DNA of 36,445 nt from Rhodobacterales bacterium 32-67-9 (GCA_002280515.1 NCEA01000025.1:1-36445); one strand, 5' to 3'. Shown: positions 9,623 through 18,773, counted from the first letter of the stretch. Numbers and translations: made by a program. The notes: generated by a model from the sequence alone, not told the origin.

Positions 9623-10426
9623 TCACTCGACCTCCACGACCTCGACGGCATTGGCGCGCCGTACCTTGATCGTGGACTTGGCGACGACTTCTGTCACCGG
9701 CGACTTGTCGCGCAGGATGTCGGAGAGGCGGATCGAATCGAGCGGCTGGTCGACGGCATTGTCGAGCGTGCGGAGCGACAGGCTGAGCGTGCCGGCCTTC
9801 TGCGCCAGCGCCAGCGTCTGGCCCTGCTCCGGCGTCACCTCGACCGTGACAGTCTTGGCGATCTCGGGTTGGTCGCTTTGGCGGTCCGCATCCTGGTCGA
9901 CGCCGAGGATGCGGATGTTCTGCAAGATAGTGACGGCCCGCAATGTGGCGTCGCGGCCCTGGGTCAGCACGATATCGACGCTGTCGCCCGGCGTGACAAA
10001 ACCACCGACGGCGGTCTCGGCCTCGACCTTGATCGCCATCGCGCGGGTATTTTCGCCAAGGCTTTGCACGATCGTCACCTTCTCGCCGAAGTCGGAGACC
10101 TTGGAGGAGAGGATCAGTTCGCCTTGCGCCATCTCGCGGGTGGCCCGGCGCGGCGGCATGCCGGGGGCGGGAACGAGCGTGTCGAGTTCGGTGATGGCAC
10201 CCGGCGGCAACGCCGTGCGGGGCCAGGCCATGACCTGCAACATCTGCGGCTGTATCGCCTGACCGAAGGGAATATCGCGTCCCGCCACGATGACGGAGAC
10301 GAGTGCGGCCTCGGGATCGGTCGCGGCGACGGCGCGGCTGCGGTCGAGGTATTCGCGGGCGCCGAAGGCCGATCCTCCGGCGACGGCGACACCGAGCAGG
10401 GCGACGAGGATGGAACGGGCTCCCAC
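9623..10426 (-). CDS. cpaB: Flp pilus assembly protein CpaB/RcpC
   Basis: A 267-residue protein with an N-terminal membrane helix (about residues 5-25). A SAF domain follows (VIVAGRDIPFGQAIQPQMLQVMAWP), then the RcpC/CpaB central domain (ENTRAMAIKVEAETAVGGFVTPGDSVDIVLTQ) and a C-terminal region ending in VEVVEVE. CpaB is a periplasmic, inner-membrane-anchored component thought to link to the secretin. I place the start at the GTG 10424-10426, because AGGAGA lies 7 bases upstream; the frame before it has no family resemblance. Its usual partner cpaC (secretin) is not next to it. Confidence 0.87.
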   Translation of the reverse strand: MGARSILVALLGVAVAGGSAFGAREYLDRSRAVAATDPEAALVSVIVAGRDIPFGQAIQPQMLQVMAWPRTALPPGAITELDTLVPAPGMPPRRATREMAQGELILSSKVSDFGEKVTIVQSLGENTRAMAIKVEAETAVGGFVTPGDSVDIVLTQGRDATLRAVTILQNIRILGVDQDADRQSDQPEIAKTVTVEVTPEQGQTLALAQKAGTLSLSLRTLDNAVDQPLDSIRLSDILRDKSPVTEVVAKSTIKVRRANAVEVVEVE

Positions 10427-10504
10427 GGCAATTCTCCTGATAACTGGTCGGGACGGGGTGAAGTGCGCGTCAGTCCCGGGTCGCGCTTGGCTTGAAGTCG
10501 TTGT

Positions 10505-10538
10505 GCAGGCCGGGTCGTTGGTGCGCCGCCCGGCCTGC
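10505..10538 (-). terminator. GC-rich hairpin between flp and cpaB (possible attenuator)
   Basis: GCAGGCCGGG (10505-10514) and CCCGGCCTGC (10529-10538) form a perfect 10-bp stem with a 14-base loop, starting 16 bases after the flp stop. No U-tract follows. Its position suggests partial termination or a 3'-end stabilising structure that would let the major pilin be made in excess over the assembly proteins. That role is inferred from position. Confidence 0.5.
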
Positions 10539-10553
10539 AAAAGCTCTGGTGGC

Positions 10554-10730
10554 TTACGGCATCGCAAGGCCGGCCGCGGCAAGCGCGCCGTTGATGTCGC
10601 CGCCGAGCGCCAAGAGGCCGCCGGTTCCGACGGCGACGGCCAGGGCGACTGCGACGCCGTATTCGACCAGGGTCACACCTTCGTCGTTGTGACGGAAGGA
10701 ACGAAGCTTCTTCATCAGAGTTGCGCGCAT
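10554..10730 (-). CDS. flp: Flp family type IVb pilin
   Basis: A 58-residue protein that is too short to be obvious by size alone. It has a basic leader (MRATLMKKLRSFRHNDEG), then the Flp motif G/VTLVEYGV (cleavage after Gly18, Glu and Tyr at +5 and +6). The hydrophobic helix of mature Flp pilin follows, and a short tail ends GLAMP. The ATG at 10728-10730 has a GAGGAG ribosome site 7 bases upstream. It is the first gene of the Tad operon and the major pilus subunit; a hairpin separates it from cpaB. Confidence 0.93.
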   Translation of the reverse strand: MRATLMKKLRSFRHNDEGVTLVEYGVAVALAVAVGTGGLLALGGDINGALAAAGLAMP

Positions 10731-11003
10731 TGGAATCTCCTCACATGCGTTCAAATTGGTCCCGGACGATCCGGGGCAGAGAGAGACGAACCGAAGATCA
10801 AGCTTGCGGCTCCTCTTCAGAATTGCGGCGGAAATGTGGCGGCCGCATCGTCTGAAACGATGAACCTTTCGCGGCTGGGTTGTATTTTCGGCGGGACTAC
10901 CCGGATTCCACCGGCTCGGCGCAGCCTGCGATCCGGGCTTGCGAAGCGGCCATCGCGCGATCATCCTCGGCCGGCGACGAAGCCGGGACGGAGGAAAGAT
11001 CCC
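10731..11003. promoter_or_regulatory. Divergent promoter region, flp and lyxose isomerase genes
   Basis: This 273-bp gap separates the leftward flp operon from the rightward isomerase gene, so it must hold both promoters. I see no strong -35/-10 pair. GGTCC and CGGAC lie back to back at 10758-10767, about 30 bp upstream of flp, resembling the half-sites noted near the LuxR gene and the two-component system, but this single occurrence is weak evidence. Confidence 0.35.
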
Positions 11004-11678
11004 ATGAAGCGATCCGAGATCAACGCCATCCTCGGCGAGGCCGATGCCTTCATCCGCTCTTTCGGCTACACCCTGCCACCCTTCGCCTACTGGTCGCCGG
11101 ACCGGATGCGCGCGGCCATCGCGGCAGGCAGCGACCATGCCGCGCGCGGGCTCGGCTGGGACATCACCGATTACGGGCAGGGCCGGTACGACGCGCTTGG
11201 CCTGTTTCTCTTCACCGTCCGCAACGGCGATGCCGCCGACCTCGCGCGCGGGCGGGGAATGCTTTACGCCGAAAAGATCATGATCTCGCGCAAGGACCAG
11301 TTGAGCCCGATGCACCGGCACAACATCAAGGCCGAAGATATCATCAACCGGGGCGGCGGCACGCTGGTGCTGGAGCTTTTCGCGCCCGATGCGGCGGGCG
11401 GGATCGACCCCGCCGCCGAGGTTGCGGTGCCGGTCGACGGCACCCTCCGGCGCCTGCCGGCCGGCGGGCTTCTGAAGCTTGCGCCGGGGGAATCCGTCAC
11501 GCTGATGCCGGGCGTCTGGCATGCCTTCTGGGCCGAGGGCGCCGACGTGCTGATCGGCGAGGTCTCGACCGTCAACGACGACCGCACCGACAACGTGTTC
11601 CGCGACCCGATCGGCCGCTTCCCGGTGGTGGAGGAAGATGTCGCCCCCCGCCACCTTCTGGTGTCCGACTATTCCTGA
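11004..11678 (+). CDS. D-lyxose isomerase-like cupin sugar isomerase
   Basis: A 224-residue protein resembling the D-lyxose ketol-isomerase (EC 5.3.1.15) family of cupin-fold, Mn-dependent sugar isomerases, which convert D-lyxose to D-xylulose and D-mannose to D-fructose. The cupin metal ligands are visible: His104 and His106 in SPMHRHNIK, Glu111, and His173 in MPGVWHAFWAEG. The N-terminal part (RSEINAILGEADAFI...WDITDYGQGRY) is also typical of the family. The ATG has GAGGAAAG 8 bases upstream. It stands alone; its last 10 bases overlap the end of the convergent RND gene. No sugar transporter or kinase is adjacent, so the physiological substrate is not shown by context. Confidence 0.8.
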   Translation: MKRSEINAILGEADAFIRSFGYTLPPFAYWSPDRMRAAIAAGSDHAARGLGWDITDYGQGRYDALGLFLFTVRNGDAADLARGRGMLYAEKIMISRKDQLSPMHRHNIKAEDIINRGGGTLVLELFAPDAAGGIDPAAEVAVPVDGTLRRLPAGGLLKLAPGESVTLMPGVWHAFWAEGADVLIGEVSTVNDDRTDNVFRDPIGRFPVVEEDVAPRHLLVSDYS

Positions 11679-14600
11679 GGTTCCGGCTTCACCCGGAAGA
11701 CGGCGAGGTAAAGCGCTGGCACGAAGACCAGCGTGATGATCGTCCCGGCGATGATGCCCCCCATCATCGCGTAGGCCATCGGCCCCCAGAAGATCTGCCG
11801 CGAGATCGGGATCAGCGCGAGGCTCGCCGCCGCCGCCGTCAGCAGGATCGGCCGGGCGCGGGCGTCCGAGGCCTCGAAAACCGCGTCCCAGGCCGACCGG
11901 CCCTTTTCGCGCAGGACCTCGATCTCGTCGACGAGGATGATCGAGTTGCGGATCAGGATACCGATGAGGGCGAGGACACCGAGGATCGCGACGAAGCCCA
12001 ATGGCGCGCCCGACGGCACCAGCGCGGCGACGACGCCGATCAGGCCAAGCGGCGCGGCGCAGAGGACGACGAAGGCGAGGCGGAAGCCCTGGGTCTGCAC
12101 CATGATCAGCGTCAGCATGATCAGGATCATCAAGGGCACGACGGCAGCGATGGGCGCCTGGCTTTTCTCGCTTTCCGCGACGGCGCCGCCGACCTCGACA
12201 TGGGCGCCGGGGGGCAGGGCGGCATCGAAATCCGCGATCCGGTCGGCGAGTGCTGCGACGATGGTCGCCGGCTGGTCCTTCGTCGTGATCGCCGCCTTGA
12301 CGGTGATCGTCGGCATCCGGTTGCGCTGGTGGATCACCGGCTGCTCGGTCCCGTATTCGAAGGTCGCGAGCGAGCGGAGCGGGATCGTCACGCCGCCCGT
12401 GGTCGAAAGTTGCAGTCCCGCCAAAGCCTCGACCGACCGGCGCGAGGTCGCATCGCCGCGCGCGACGATGTCGACCAGATAGGCGGCGTCGCGAAGCTCG
12501 GTGACGGTTGACCCGTCATAGATCGCGTTCAGTGCCGCGGCAATGTCGCGCGGGGTGACGCCAAGCTGGCGGGCCTTGTCCTGCTGGATGTTGACCCGGA
12601 CGACGCGGGCCGGTTCGTTCCAGTCCATGACGATGTTGGCCAGCCGCTCGTCGGTCGAGAGCAGGGCGGCAAGTTCGCGGGCGCGGTCGCGCAGCACGCC
12701 GACATCGGGGCCGCTCAGCCGGTACTGGACCGGGCGGCCGACCGGTGGGCCGATATCCAGCAGCTTGACGTAGATGTCGATGCCGGGAAAGTCGCGCGCC
12801 GCGATCTCGCGCAGTTCTGCCCGGAGCGTGTCCCGCGCCTCGACGGAAGGCGTCTGGATCACGATCTGGCCCATGTTCGGGCCGGGCGTCGGCACGTCGT
12901 AGGCAAGCAGGAAGCGCGGCGCGCCGCGCCCGACATAGGCCGACCAGAACAGCACCTTGTCGTTGCCGTCGAGTTGCTCTTCCATCCGCGCCATTTCGGC
13001 CGAGGTCTCGGCGATGGAGGCGTTCTGCGGCAGCGCGAAATCGAGGATCAGCTCCGGCCGGTCGGAGTTCGGGAAGAACTGCTGCTCGACGAAGCGCATG
13101 CTGTAGATCGAGAAGCCGAAGGCCGCGACGGTCAGCGCGATCGTGACCCAGCGGAACCGCATGGCAAGCCGCAGGAGACGGTGAAAGCCACGCCGCGCCC
13201 GGCCAGGCCCCGTGTCGTGATGCTTCATCTTCGCGGGCAGGAAGGTGACGCCCAGAAGCGGCGCGAAAAGCACCGCGACGATCCAAGAGACCAGCAGTGA
13301 CACCGCGATGACGACGAAGAGCGAGAAGGTGAACTCGCCCGCTGCGGAGTTGTTGAGGCCGACGGGGATGAACCCCGCCACCGTGACCAGCGTGCCGGTC
13401 AGCATCGGAAAGGCGATCGAGGTCCAGGCATAGGAGGCGGCGCGCGACAGGCTCTCGCCCTTCTCCAGCCGCGCGATCATCGTCTCGATGGCGATCATCG
13501 CGTCGTCGACGAGAAGGCCGAGCGCGATGATCAGCGCGCCGAGAGAGATGCGTTGCAGGGTGAAGCCCGAATATTGCATCACCACGAAAGTAATGGCGAG
13601 GACGAGCGGGATCGTCAGCGTGACGACCAGCCCGGCGCGCATCCCGAGCGAGATGAAGCTGACGGCAAGGACGATCAGTACCGCCTCTAGAAGTGCCTTG
13701 AGGAAATGGCCGACCGCCTCGTCCACCACATGCGGCTGGTTGGCGACCTGATGGATGTCGATGCCAATCGGCAGCGCCGCCTGCGCCTCGGCGATGACCG
13801 CATCAAGCTGGGCGCCGAACTCGATGATGTTTGCGCCCTTCTTCATGCCGACGGCCAGTCCGACCGCCCCCTCTCCCCGGTAGCGGAAGAGGGTGGATGG
13901 CGGGTCCTCGTATCCGCGCCGGATCTCCGCCACGTCGGCGAGCCGGAAGAAGCGGTCGCCGACACGCAGGTTGATCTCCTCAAGGCTCTCGGTGCCGGAG
14001 AACTGGCCGCCGATGCGCACCAGCACCTGCTCCGGCCCGGCGTCGATCACGCCCGATGGCAGGATCGCGTTCTGCGCGGCGAGCGTCGCCTGCACCGCCT
14101 GCTGGTTGAGGCCGAGCGCGGCGAGCCGCTCGGTCGAAAATTCGAGGTAGATCACCTCGTCGCGGGTGCCGAAGATCTCGACCTTGCCGGCGTCGGGCAA
14201 AGCCTGCACCGCGCGGCGCACGGTCTCGGCATAGTCGCGCACCTCGCGCGGGGTGAACCCGTCCGAGGTGAAGGCGTAGATGTTGCCGAAGACGTCGCCG
14301 AAATTGTCGTTGAACTGAAAGCCCGCAAATTCGGCCGGAAATTCCGGCCGGATGTCGGCCATCATGTTGCGCACGCGCTGCCAGATGAGCGGCAGTTGCG
14401 CGGGTTTGGTCGTCGGCAGAAGCTCCAGGTAGACAACAGCGCGGCCCGGCGCCGTGACCGACCGCGTGAAGTCCAACTCGTCGAGGTCTTCGAGCTTCTT
14501 CTCGATCCGGTCGGTGACCTGGGTCAGCGTCTCGGCTGTGTCGGCACCGGGCAGGGCGGCGCTGATGATCATCGTCTTGATCGCGAAATTGGGGTCTTCC

Positions 14601-14713
14601 TCGCGTCCGATGGACAGATAGGACAGAATACCCGCGACCAGCGAAACGATCATCAGGAACCAAACGAAGGAGCGGTGGTTGAGTGCCCAGTCAGAAAGGT
14701 TGAAGCGGCTCAT
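11669..14713 (-). CDS. RND-family efflux transporter (inner-membrane pump)
   Basis: A 1014-residue protein with the full RND layout: a first helix (SFVWFLMIVSLVAGILSYLSI), a large periplasmic porter domain, and helices 2-6 with LIIALGLLVDDAMIAIE holding the paired proton-relay Asp403-Asp404. A second porter domain follows, then helices 8-12 including IGILIRNSIILVDEIEVLREKG. It is slightly shorter than AcrB but complete. It exports hydrophobic or amphiphilic compounds by proton antiport with the two adaptors encoded just upstream. The start overlaps the adaptor stop (ATGA). No TolC-type channel gene is present, so an outer-membrane partner encoded elsewhere is implied. The C-terminus overlaps the convergent isomerase gene by 10 bp. 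Confidence 0.93.
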   Translation of the reverse strand: MSRFNLSDWALNHRSFVWFLMIVSLVAGILSYLSIGREEDPNFAIKTMIISAALPGADTAETLTQVTDRIEKKLEDLDELDFTRSVTAPGRAVVYLELLPTTKPAQLPLIWQRVRNMMADIRPEFPAEFAGFQFNDNFGDVFGNIYAFTSDGFTPREVRDYAETVRRAVQALPDAGKVEIFGTRDEVIYLEFSTERLAALGLNQQAVQATLAAQNAILPSGVIDAGPEQVLVRIGGQFSGTESLEEINLRVGDRFFRLADVAEIRRGYEDPPSTLFRYRGEGAVGLAVGMKKGANIIEFGAQLDAVIAEAQAALPIGIDIHQVANQPHVVDEAVGHFLKALLEAVLIVLAVSFISLGMRAGLVVTLTIPLVLAITFVVMQYSGFTLQRISLGALIIALGLLVDDAMIAIETMIARLEKGESLSRAASYAWTSIAFPMLTGTLVTVAGFIPVGLNNSAAGEFTFSLFVVIAVSLLVSWIVAVLFAPLLGVTFLPAKMKHHDTGPGRARRGFHRLLRLAMRFRWVTIALTVAAFGFSIYSMRFVEQQFFPNSDRPELILDFALPQNASIAETSAEMARMEEQLDGNDKVLFWSAYVGRGAPRFLLAYDVPTPGPNMGQIVIQTPSVEARDTLRAELREIAARDFPGIDIYVKLLDIGPPVGRPVQYRLSGPDVGVLRDRARELAALLSTDERLANIVMDWNEPARVVRVNIQQDKARQLGVTPRDIAAALNAIYDGSTVTELRDAAYLVDIVARGDATSRRSVEALAGLQLSTTGGVTIPLRSLATFEYGTEQPVIHQRNRMPTITVKAAITTKDQPATIVAALADRIADFDAALPPGAHVEVGGAVAESEKSQAPIAAVVPLMILIMLTLIMVQTQGFRLAFVVLCAAPLGLIGVVAALVPSGAPLGFVAILGVLALIGILIRNSIILVDEIEVLREKGRSAWDAVFEASDARARPILLTAAAASLALIPISRQIFWGPMAYAMMGGIIAGTIITLVFVPALYLAVFRVKPEPQE

Positions 14714-15771
14714 GGCGTCACGCGCGGGCCGACGACCTGCCCGTCCTCAAGCGAATGGATGCCCTTTGTCACGATCTCGTCGCCGGCGGTGAGGCCCGAC
14801 ACGACGAGGACGAAGCCGCCCAATGTCGCTCCGAGCGTGACCGGCGTGCGGGCAACACTACGGTCGTCTGGGGCGACGACCCAGACCGCCGGGGCGCTCT
14901 CGGGGTCAAGGACGGAACCGACCGGCAGCACGACACCGGCGCCGGCGTGGACCACCGGCGTGACCCGCGCCAGCGCGCCGAGGCGGAACCCGTCGGGCGG
15001 ATCGGTGAGCGTCAGGTGCAGCCGCCGCGTGCGGGTGGCGCGTTCGGCCACCGGGTCGACGCGGGTGAGGACAGCGGGCGCAGTGACGGCCGCGTTGGCG
15101 GCGAGCCGCGCGGTGAAGGTGGCGCCCGGCTGGATGGCCGCGACATCGGCCTCGCTGAGGTCGATGACGATCTCGCGCTCGCCGGTCGCGGCCAGACGCA
15201 GCACCCGCTGCCCGGCCGAAAGCGTGGCGCCCGGTTCGGCTGCGACCTCGGTCACGACCCCGTCCTGCGGCGCGGTCAACGTCGCAAGCCGGCGCAGGTC
15301 GGCGGCGCGCGCAAGCGCGGCACGGGCCTGTTCCAGCCGCGCCTCGGCGGCGACGAGCGCCCGGCTGGCATCCTCGAGCCGCGTGGCGCTGCCGACGCCG
15401 CGCGCCGCGAGTTCCCGGGCCCGGTCGCGGGCGTCGGTGGCCGAGCGCAGCTGCGCCTCGGCCACGGCGACGCCGGCCTCTGCCGCGCGCAGGTCGGCGT
15501 CGAGGTCTTCGGGATCGAGCCGCGCGAGGACCTCGCCGGTCACGACGGTATCGCCCGCCGAGACGGGCCGCTCCACGATCGTGCCGGCCTGCGGAAAGCC
15601 GAGGTCGGTCTCGATCCGGGCGGCGACGGTGCCGACATAGGTCACGGGCAGGCCGGACTGCGGATTGACGATGAGCGAGACCACGGGGCGCGGCGCGGCA
15701 CCTTCGGGCGCCGGCGCGTCCGCCGCCACAGCGGGGCCGGCGAGGGCGAGGATCAGCAGGAGCCGCTTCAT
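14710..15771 (-). CDS. RND efflux periplasmic adaptor (second of two)
   Basis: A 353-residue membrane fusion protein. It has an N-terminal signal peptide (MKRLLLILALAGPAVAAD) and a barrel-sandwich half-motif (GFPQAGTIVERPVSAGDTVVTGEVLARLD). An Ala/Arg-rich coiled-coil hairpin (about residues 85-150) follows, then the second lipoyl half (LTAPQDGVVTEVAAEPGATLSAGQ), a beta-barrel and a membrane-proximal domain. The ATG at 15769-15771 overlaps the stop of the first adaptor. The frame extends upstream into that gene, but the signal peptide fixes this start. It is a distinct protein from the first adaptor, not a recent duplicate. Confidence 0.9.
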   Translation of the reverse strand: MKRLLLILALAGPAVAADAPAPEGAAPRPVVSLIVNPQSGLPVTYVGTVAARIETDLGFPQAGTIVERPVSAGDTVVTGEVLARLDPEDLDADLRAAEAGVAVAEAQLRSATDARDRARELAARGVGSATRLEDASRALVAAEARLEQARAALARAADLRRLATLTAPQDGVVTEVAAEPGATLSAGQRVLRLAATGEREIVIDLSEADVAAIQPGATFTARLAANAAVTAPAVLTRVDPVAERATRTRRLHLTLTDPPDGFRLGALARVTPVVHAGAGVVLPVGSVLDPESAPAVWVVAPDDRSVARTPVTLGATLGGFVLVVSGLTAGDEIVTKGIHSLEDGQVVGPRVTP

Positions 15772-16826
15772 TGCGTGCCCTCCGCCGCCTGCACCGACCG
15801 GCCGGGGAAGAGAAGCTGCGCGCCCTTGCCGACGATCAGCATGCCATCCTCGATGCCCGAAGCGACGACGATCCGTCCGGTCTCGTAGCGGTCGATCACG
15901 ATCGGTTGCGCGGCCACTTTCATCGTGTCCGGATCGACCCGCCAAACCGACGGCCCGTCGACCGTGGCCGAGATCGCCGAATAGGGCAGGATCACCTGGG
16001 CGGGGCCGGTCCGCACGACGGTGCCGCGCACCGCATCGCCAAAGGTCAGCCCCGCGGGCGGCGCGTCGATCGAAACCTTCACCGTGACGGTTCCGGTCGT
16101 CGCGTCGACCACCGGCGAAATCTCGTCGATCCGTCCGGTAAAGGTGTCGTCCGGCGTGTCGAGGAGGTTGAGCGTGACGACCGGCGGCGCCTCTCCGATG
16201 GAGAGCATCACCTCCGGCACATCGAAGACCGCGTCGACCTCGGTGCCGAGTGCCAGTTCGATCACTGGCTGGGCCGCGCCGACGATCTGTCCGGCCTCGG
16301 CCATGCGGCGGGTGACGGTCGCGCTTTCCGGCGCCAGCAGCACGGTATCGGCCACCGCTTTCGTCGCCTGGTCCAGTTCCGCCCGCGCCTGGGCCAGAAC
16401 CCCCTCGGCGATGCGCAGCGCGTCCTCGGCGCTGTCGCGGGCGATCCGGGTCGTCGCGCCCCGTTCCAAGAGCGTGTCCTGCCGGTCGAGATCCTCTGCC
16501 GCCTGCCGGTAATCGGCGGTCGCGGTCAGCATCCCGGCCTCTGCCGCGCGCAGCGACTGTTCCTGCTGGACAGAATCCATCCGCGCGAGGACCGAGCCCT
16601 TTTCGACGCGCATTCCTGCATCGACCAGAACCTCGATAATCCGCCCGCCCATCGGAAATGCGGCGCTCAGGGTTTCATGGGCGCGGATATCGCCGGTCAG
16701 CGAATAGCTTTGGGACTGCGCCTCCGCATGAGCGGTGACGATTTCCACCGTCAGCGGCATCTCGGCCAGAGCCGGCAGAGGAAGGGCGATCAGCCCGGTC
16801 AGGGCCAGGGTTCGGGCTAGGGGCAT
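15768..16826 (-). CDS. RND efflux periplasmic adaptor (first of two)
   Basis: A 352-residue membrane fusion protein with a signal peptide (MPLARTLALTGLIALPLPALA, residues 1-21). The barrel-sandwich motif GGRIIEVLVDAGMRVEKGSVLARMD is followed by a coiled-coil hairpin (about 85-160) and LLAPESATVTRRMAEAGQIV. Beta-barrel and C-terminal domains complete the fold. It is the first gene of a three-gene operon adaptor-adaptor-pump. Pumps needing two adaptors are known (for example TriABC of Pseudomonas aeruginosa), so a heteromeric adaptor ring is plausible. No regulator gene is linked. Confidence 0.9.
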   Translation of the reverse strand: MPLARTLALTGLIALPLPALAEMPLTVEIVTAHAEAQSQSYSLTGDIRAHETLSAAFPMGGRIIEVLVDAGMRVEKGSVLARMDSVQQEQSLRAAEAGMLTATADYRQAAEDLDRQDTLLERGATTRIARDSAEDALRIAEGVLAQARAELDQATKAVADTVLLAPESATVTRRMAEAGQIVGAAQPVIELALGTEVDAVFDVPEVMLSIGEAPPVVTLNLLDTPDDTFTGRIDEISPVVDATTGTVTVKVSIDAPPAGLTFGDAVRGTVVRTGPAQVILPYSAISATVDGPSVWRVDPDTMKVAAQPIVIDRYETGRIVVASGIEDGMLIVGKGAQLLFPGRSVQAAEGTQ

Positions 16827-17074
16827 CGGCTCTCGTTCCGTTCACGCCGGGAATCGGATTTCCACGAATAGCGTAGCAGTCTTCGACGCGAGGTCGAGAT
16901 GCTGCGCCGGTTTTCTCGCCGTGCGGACGCTACGGCAAGTCCGGCTGCGCGCCCCCGCATTCTCCTGTTGACAGGCCCTGCCGGCCGCACGTCTCTTGGC
17001 GCAGGTTAAGACGGTGCCGGTTCGGCCGGCGCGAAGTGCGGCGACCGGCCGCGACAGATCAGGGAGACTTTGAG
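16827..17074. promoter_or_regulatory. Divergent promoter gap between RND and ABC operons
   Basis: This 248-bp gap must hold promoters for both operons. A perfect TTGACA is present at 16968-16973 on the plus strand, but no good -10 hexamer lies 16-18 bp after it. A TTAAGA lies further on, at 17006. AGGGAG at 17061-17066 is the ribosome site of the solute-binding protein gene. No clear operator palindrome was seen. Confidence 0.3.
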
Positions 17075-17899
17075 ATGACATTCGGCAAGATCGGGTTCTC
17101 GGCGATGTTCACGCTGGCCTTTGCGGCCGGTGCCGCCACGGCCGACGAAAGCTGCGCCGTGGGCAAGACGCTGAAAGAGGGCGTGCTGACCGTCGCCACC
17201 GGCAATCCGGCCTATTTCCCCTGGGTGATCGACAACGATCCGGCCTCCGGACAGGGGTTCGAAGCCGCCGTTGCCTACGAGATCGCCGCGCGGATGGGGT
17301 TCGACCGCGATCATGTGGAATGGACCTCGACCACGTTCGACCAGGCGATCCAGCCGGGCCCGAAGGAGTTCGACTTCAACCTCCAGCAATATTCGATCAC
17401 CGCCGAACGGGATCAGACCATCGACTTCTCCGAGCCCTACTATGCGGCGGCGCAGGCGGTTCTGGTGCGCAAGCCGACGGTCGACGGCGGCGCAACGCCG
17501 ACCGTGGCCTCGCTGAAGGCGCTGAAATGGGGGCTCGCCGCCGGCACGACCGCGCCCGCGCTGGTCCAGGAACTGGTCGGGCCGGACAGCGATCCGCTGC
17601 TGTACGATGAGACCGCCGACACCGCCGAGGCGCTGAAGGCCGGACAGATCGACGCGACGATGATGGACCTGCCCACGGCGCTTTTCACCGCAGCCGTTCT
17701 CCTTGACGACGGCGTCGTGCTCGGCCAGTTCCCGAAAGGGGCCGAGGCGCCGGATTCCTTCGGCCTCGTCTTCGAAGAGGGCAACCCCCTTCGCGACTGC
17801 ACCAACGAGGCGCTCGCGGCGATGACCGAGGACGGCAAGCTGGCCGCGATCGAGGCCGAATGGCTGCAGGAGGCGACGGGCGTTCCGGTGATCGAGTGA
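17075..17899 (+). CDS. ABC transporter solute-binding protein (polar amino acid type)
   Basis: A 274-residue secreted protein with signal peptide MTFGKIGFSAMFTLAFAAGAATA. The mature part is an SBP_bac_3 (type II periplasmic binding) domain: LTVATGNPAYFPWVIDN, GFEAAVAYEIAARMGF, ERDQTIDFSEPYYAAAQAVLV and the GLAAGTTAPALVQE segment. The usual ligands of this class are amino acids or small related compounds. It is the first gene of an operon with a permease, an ATPase, a purine nucleoside phosphorylase and an MTA/SAH deaminase-like enzyme, which suggests a ligand linked to nucleosides or to S-adenosylmethionine by-products. That is an inference from context. The ATG at 17075 has AGGGAG upstream. 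Confidence 0.88.
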   Translation: MTFGKIGFSAMFTLAFAAGAATADESCAVGKTLKEGVLTVATGNPAYFPWVIDNDPASGQGFEAAVAYEIAARMGFDRDHVEWTSTTFDQAIQPGPKEFDFNLQQYSITAERDQTIDFSEPYYAAAQAVLVRKPTVDGGATPTVASLKALKWGLAAGTTAPALVQELVGPDSDPLLYDETADTAEALKAGQIDATMMDLPTALFTAAVLLDDGVVLGQFPKGAEAPDSFGLVFEEGNPLRDCTNEALAAMTEDGKLAAIEAEWLQEATGVPVIE

Positions 17900-17909
17900 C
17901 CGTGCGGCA

Positions 17910-18773
17910 ATGACCCCGGACGGGGCGGAAACGACCGCCGCAGGCAGCAGCGCCGCGCGCGGCCCCACGCGACGCGAACTGCGCGAGGCGCACTTGCGCC
18001 GGCGAAGCCTGATGATCGCCGCCGCCAGCACGGTGGCGGTGGTCGCGGCGATCGTGATCCTCGTGCCGATGGCGCCGGGGTGGGAGAGGGTGCAGAAATC
18101 CTTCTTCAACCTCGACATCTTCACCAAGACCTTTCCCGGCCTTCTGCGGGCCTTCCTCGTCGACGTGATGATCTTCGCCTGGTGCGCGCCGATGATTGCA
18201 GTGCTCGGCCTTGTCATCGCGCTTGCCCGCGACGCACGTTCGCCCGCGCTTTTCCCGCTCCGGCTTTTCGGGACGGTCTACAACGACGTCTTTCGCGGCG
18301 TGCCGGTGATCCTGGTGATCTACCTCGTCGGGTTCGGTATTCCCGGTCTTGGCCTGCCGCGGCCCTGGAACAGCCCCTATATCTGGGGCACCGTCGCGGT
18401 TGTGCTGACCTATTCGGCCTATGTGGCGGAGGTTTACCGGACCGGGATCGAATCCATTCACGAAAGCCAGCGCGCCGCGGCGACCTCGCTCGGCCTTTCG
18501 CACTGGGACACGATGCGCTACGTGATCCTGCCGCAGGCGATCCGCCGGGTAATCCCGGCCAACATGAACCTGCTCATCGCGCTCCAGAAGGACGTGGCGC
18601 TTCTCTCGTTCATCGGCCCGGTGGAGATCCTTCGCCAGGCCGGGGTCTACAAGTCGATCCATGCGAATTTCACGCCCTATCTCGGGGCTGCGCTGATCTT
18701 CCTCGCGGTGACGGTGCCGGCCACCCGCGCGGTCGACCGGATGATCGCCCGCCAGAACCGGGCGCGCAGCTGA
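17910..18773 (+). CDS. ABC transporter permease (His/Glu/Gln/Arg type)
   Basis: A 287-residue membrane protein with an Arg/Ala-rich cytoplasmic N-terminus, a first helix ([21 protein letters not shown]) and a BPD_transp_1 domain. The ATPase-coupling EAA loop [21 protein letters not shown] continues into [11 protein letters not shown], which is typical of the HisM/GlnP type. Only one permease gene is present, so it would act as a homodimer. It begins 10 bp after the binding-protein stop and overlaps the ATPase start (TGATG). Confidence 0.9.
   Translation: MTPDGAETTAAGSSAARGPTRRELREAHLRRRSLMIAAASTVAVVAAIVILVPMAPGWERVQKSFFNLDIFTKTFPGLLRAFLVDVMIFAWCAPMIAVLGLVIALARDARSPALFPLRLFGTVYNDVFRGVPVILVIYLVGFGIPGLGLPRPWNSPYIWGTVAVVLTYSAYVAEVYRTGIESIHESQRAAATSLGLSHWDTMRYVILPQAIRRVIPANMNLLIALQKDVALLSFIGPVEILRQAGVYKSIHANFTPYLGAALIFLAVTVPATRAVDRMIARQNRARS

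Noticed and set aside
7849-9669. Plus-strand open frame of about 600 codons opposite the TadG-like gene
   Set aside because: It is Arg/Gly/Ala-rich, matches no family, and lies opposite genes with clear Tad motifs; high GC produces such antisense frames.
10860-10920. Sigma-54 promoter before flp or the isomerase gene
   Set aside because: No GG-N10-GC element of the right form was found on either strand in the gap.
13706-15640. Plus-strand open frame of 644 codons opposite the RND pump and adaptor
   Set aside because: The opposite strand holds complete RND and adaptor proteins; the plus frame is low-complexity Arg/Ser/Ala.
16968-16973. TTGACA as the promoter of the ABC operon
   Set aside because: It is a perfect -35 hexamer, but no acceptable -10 lies 15-19 bp downstream.
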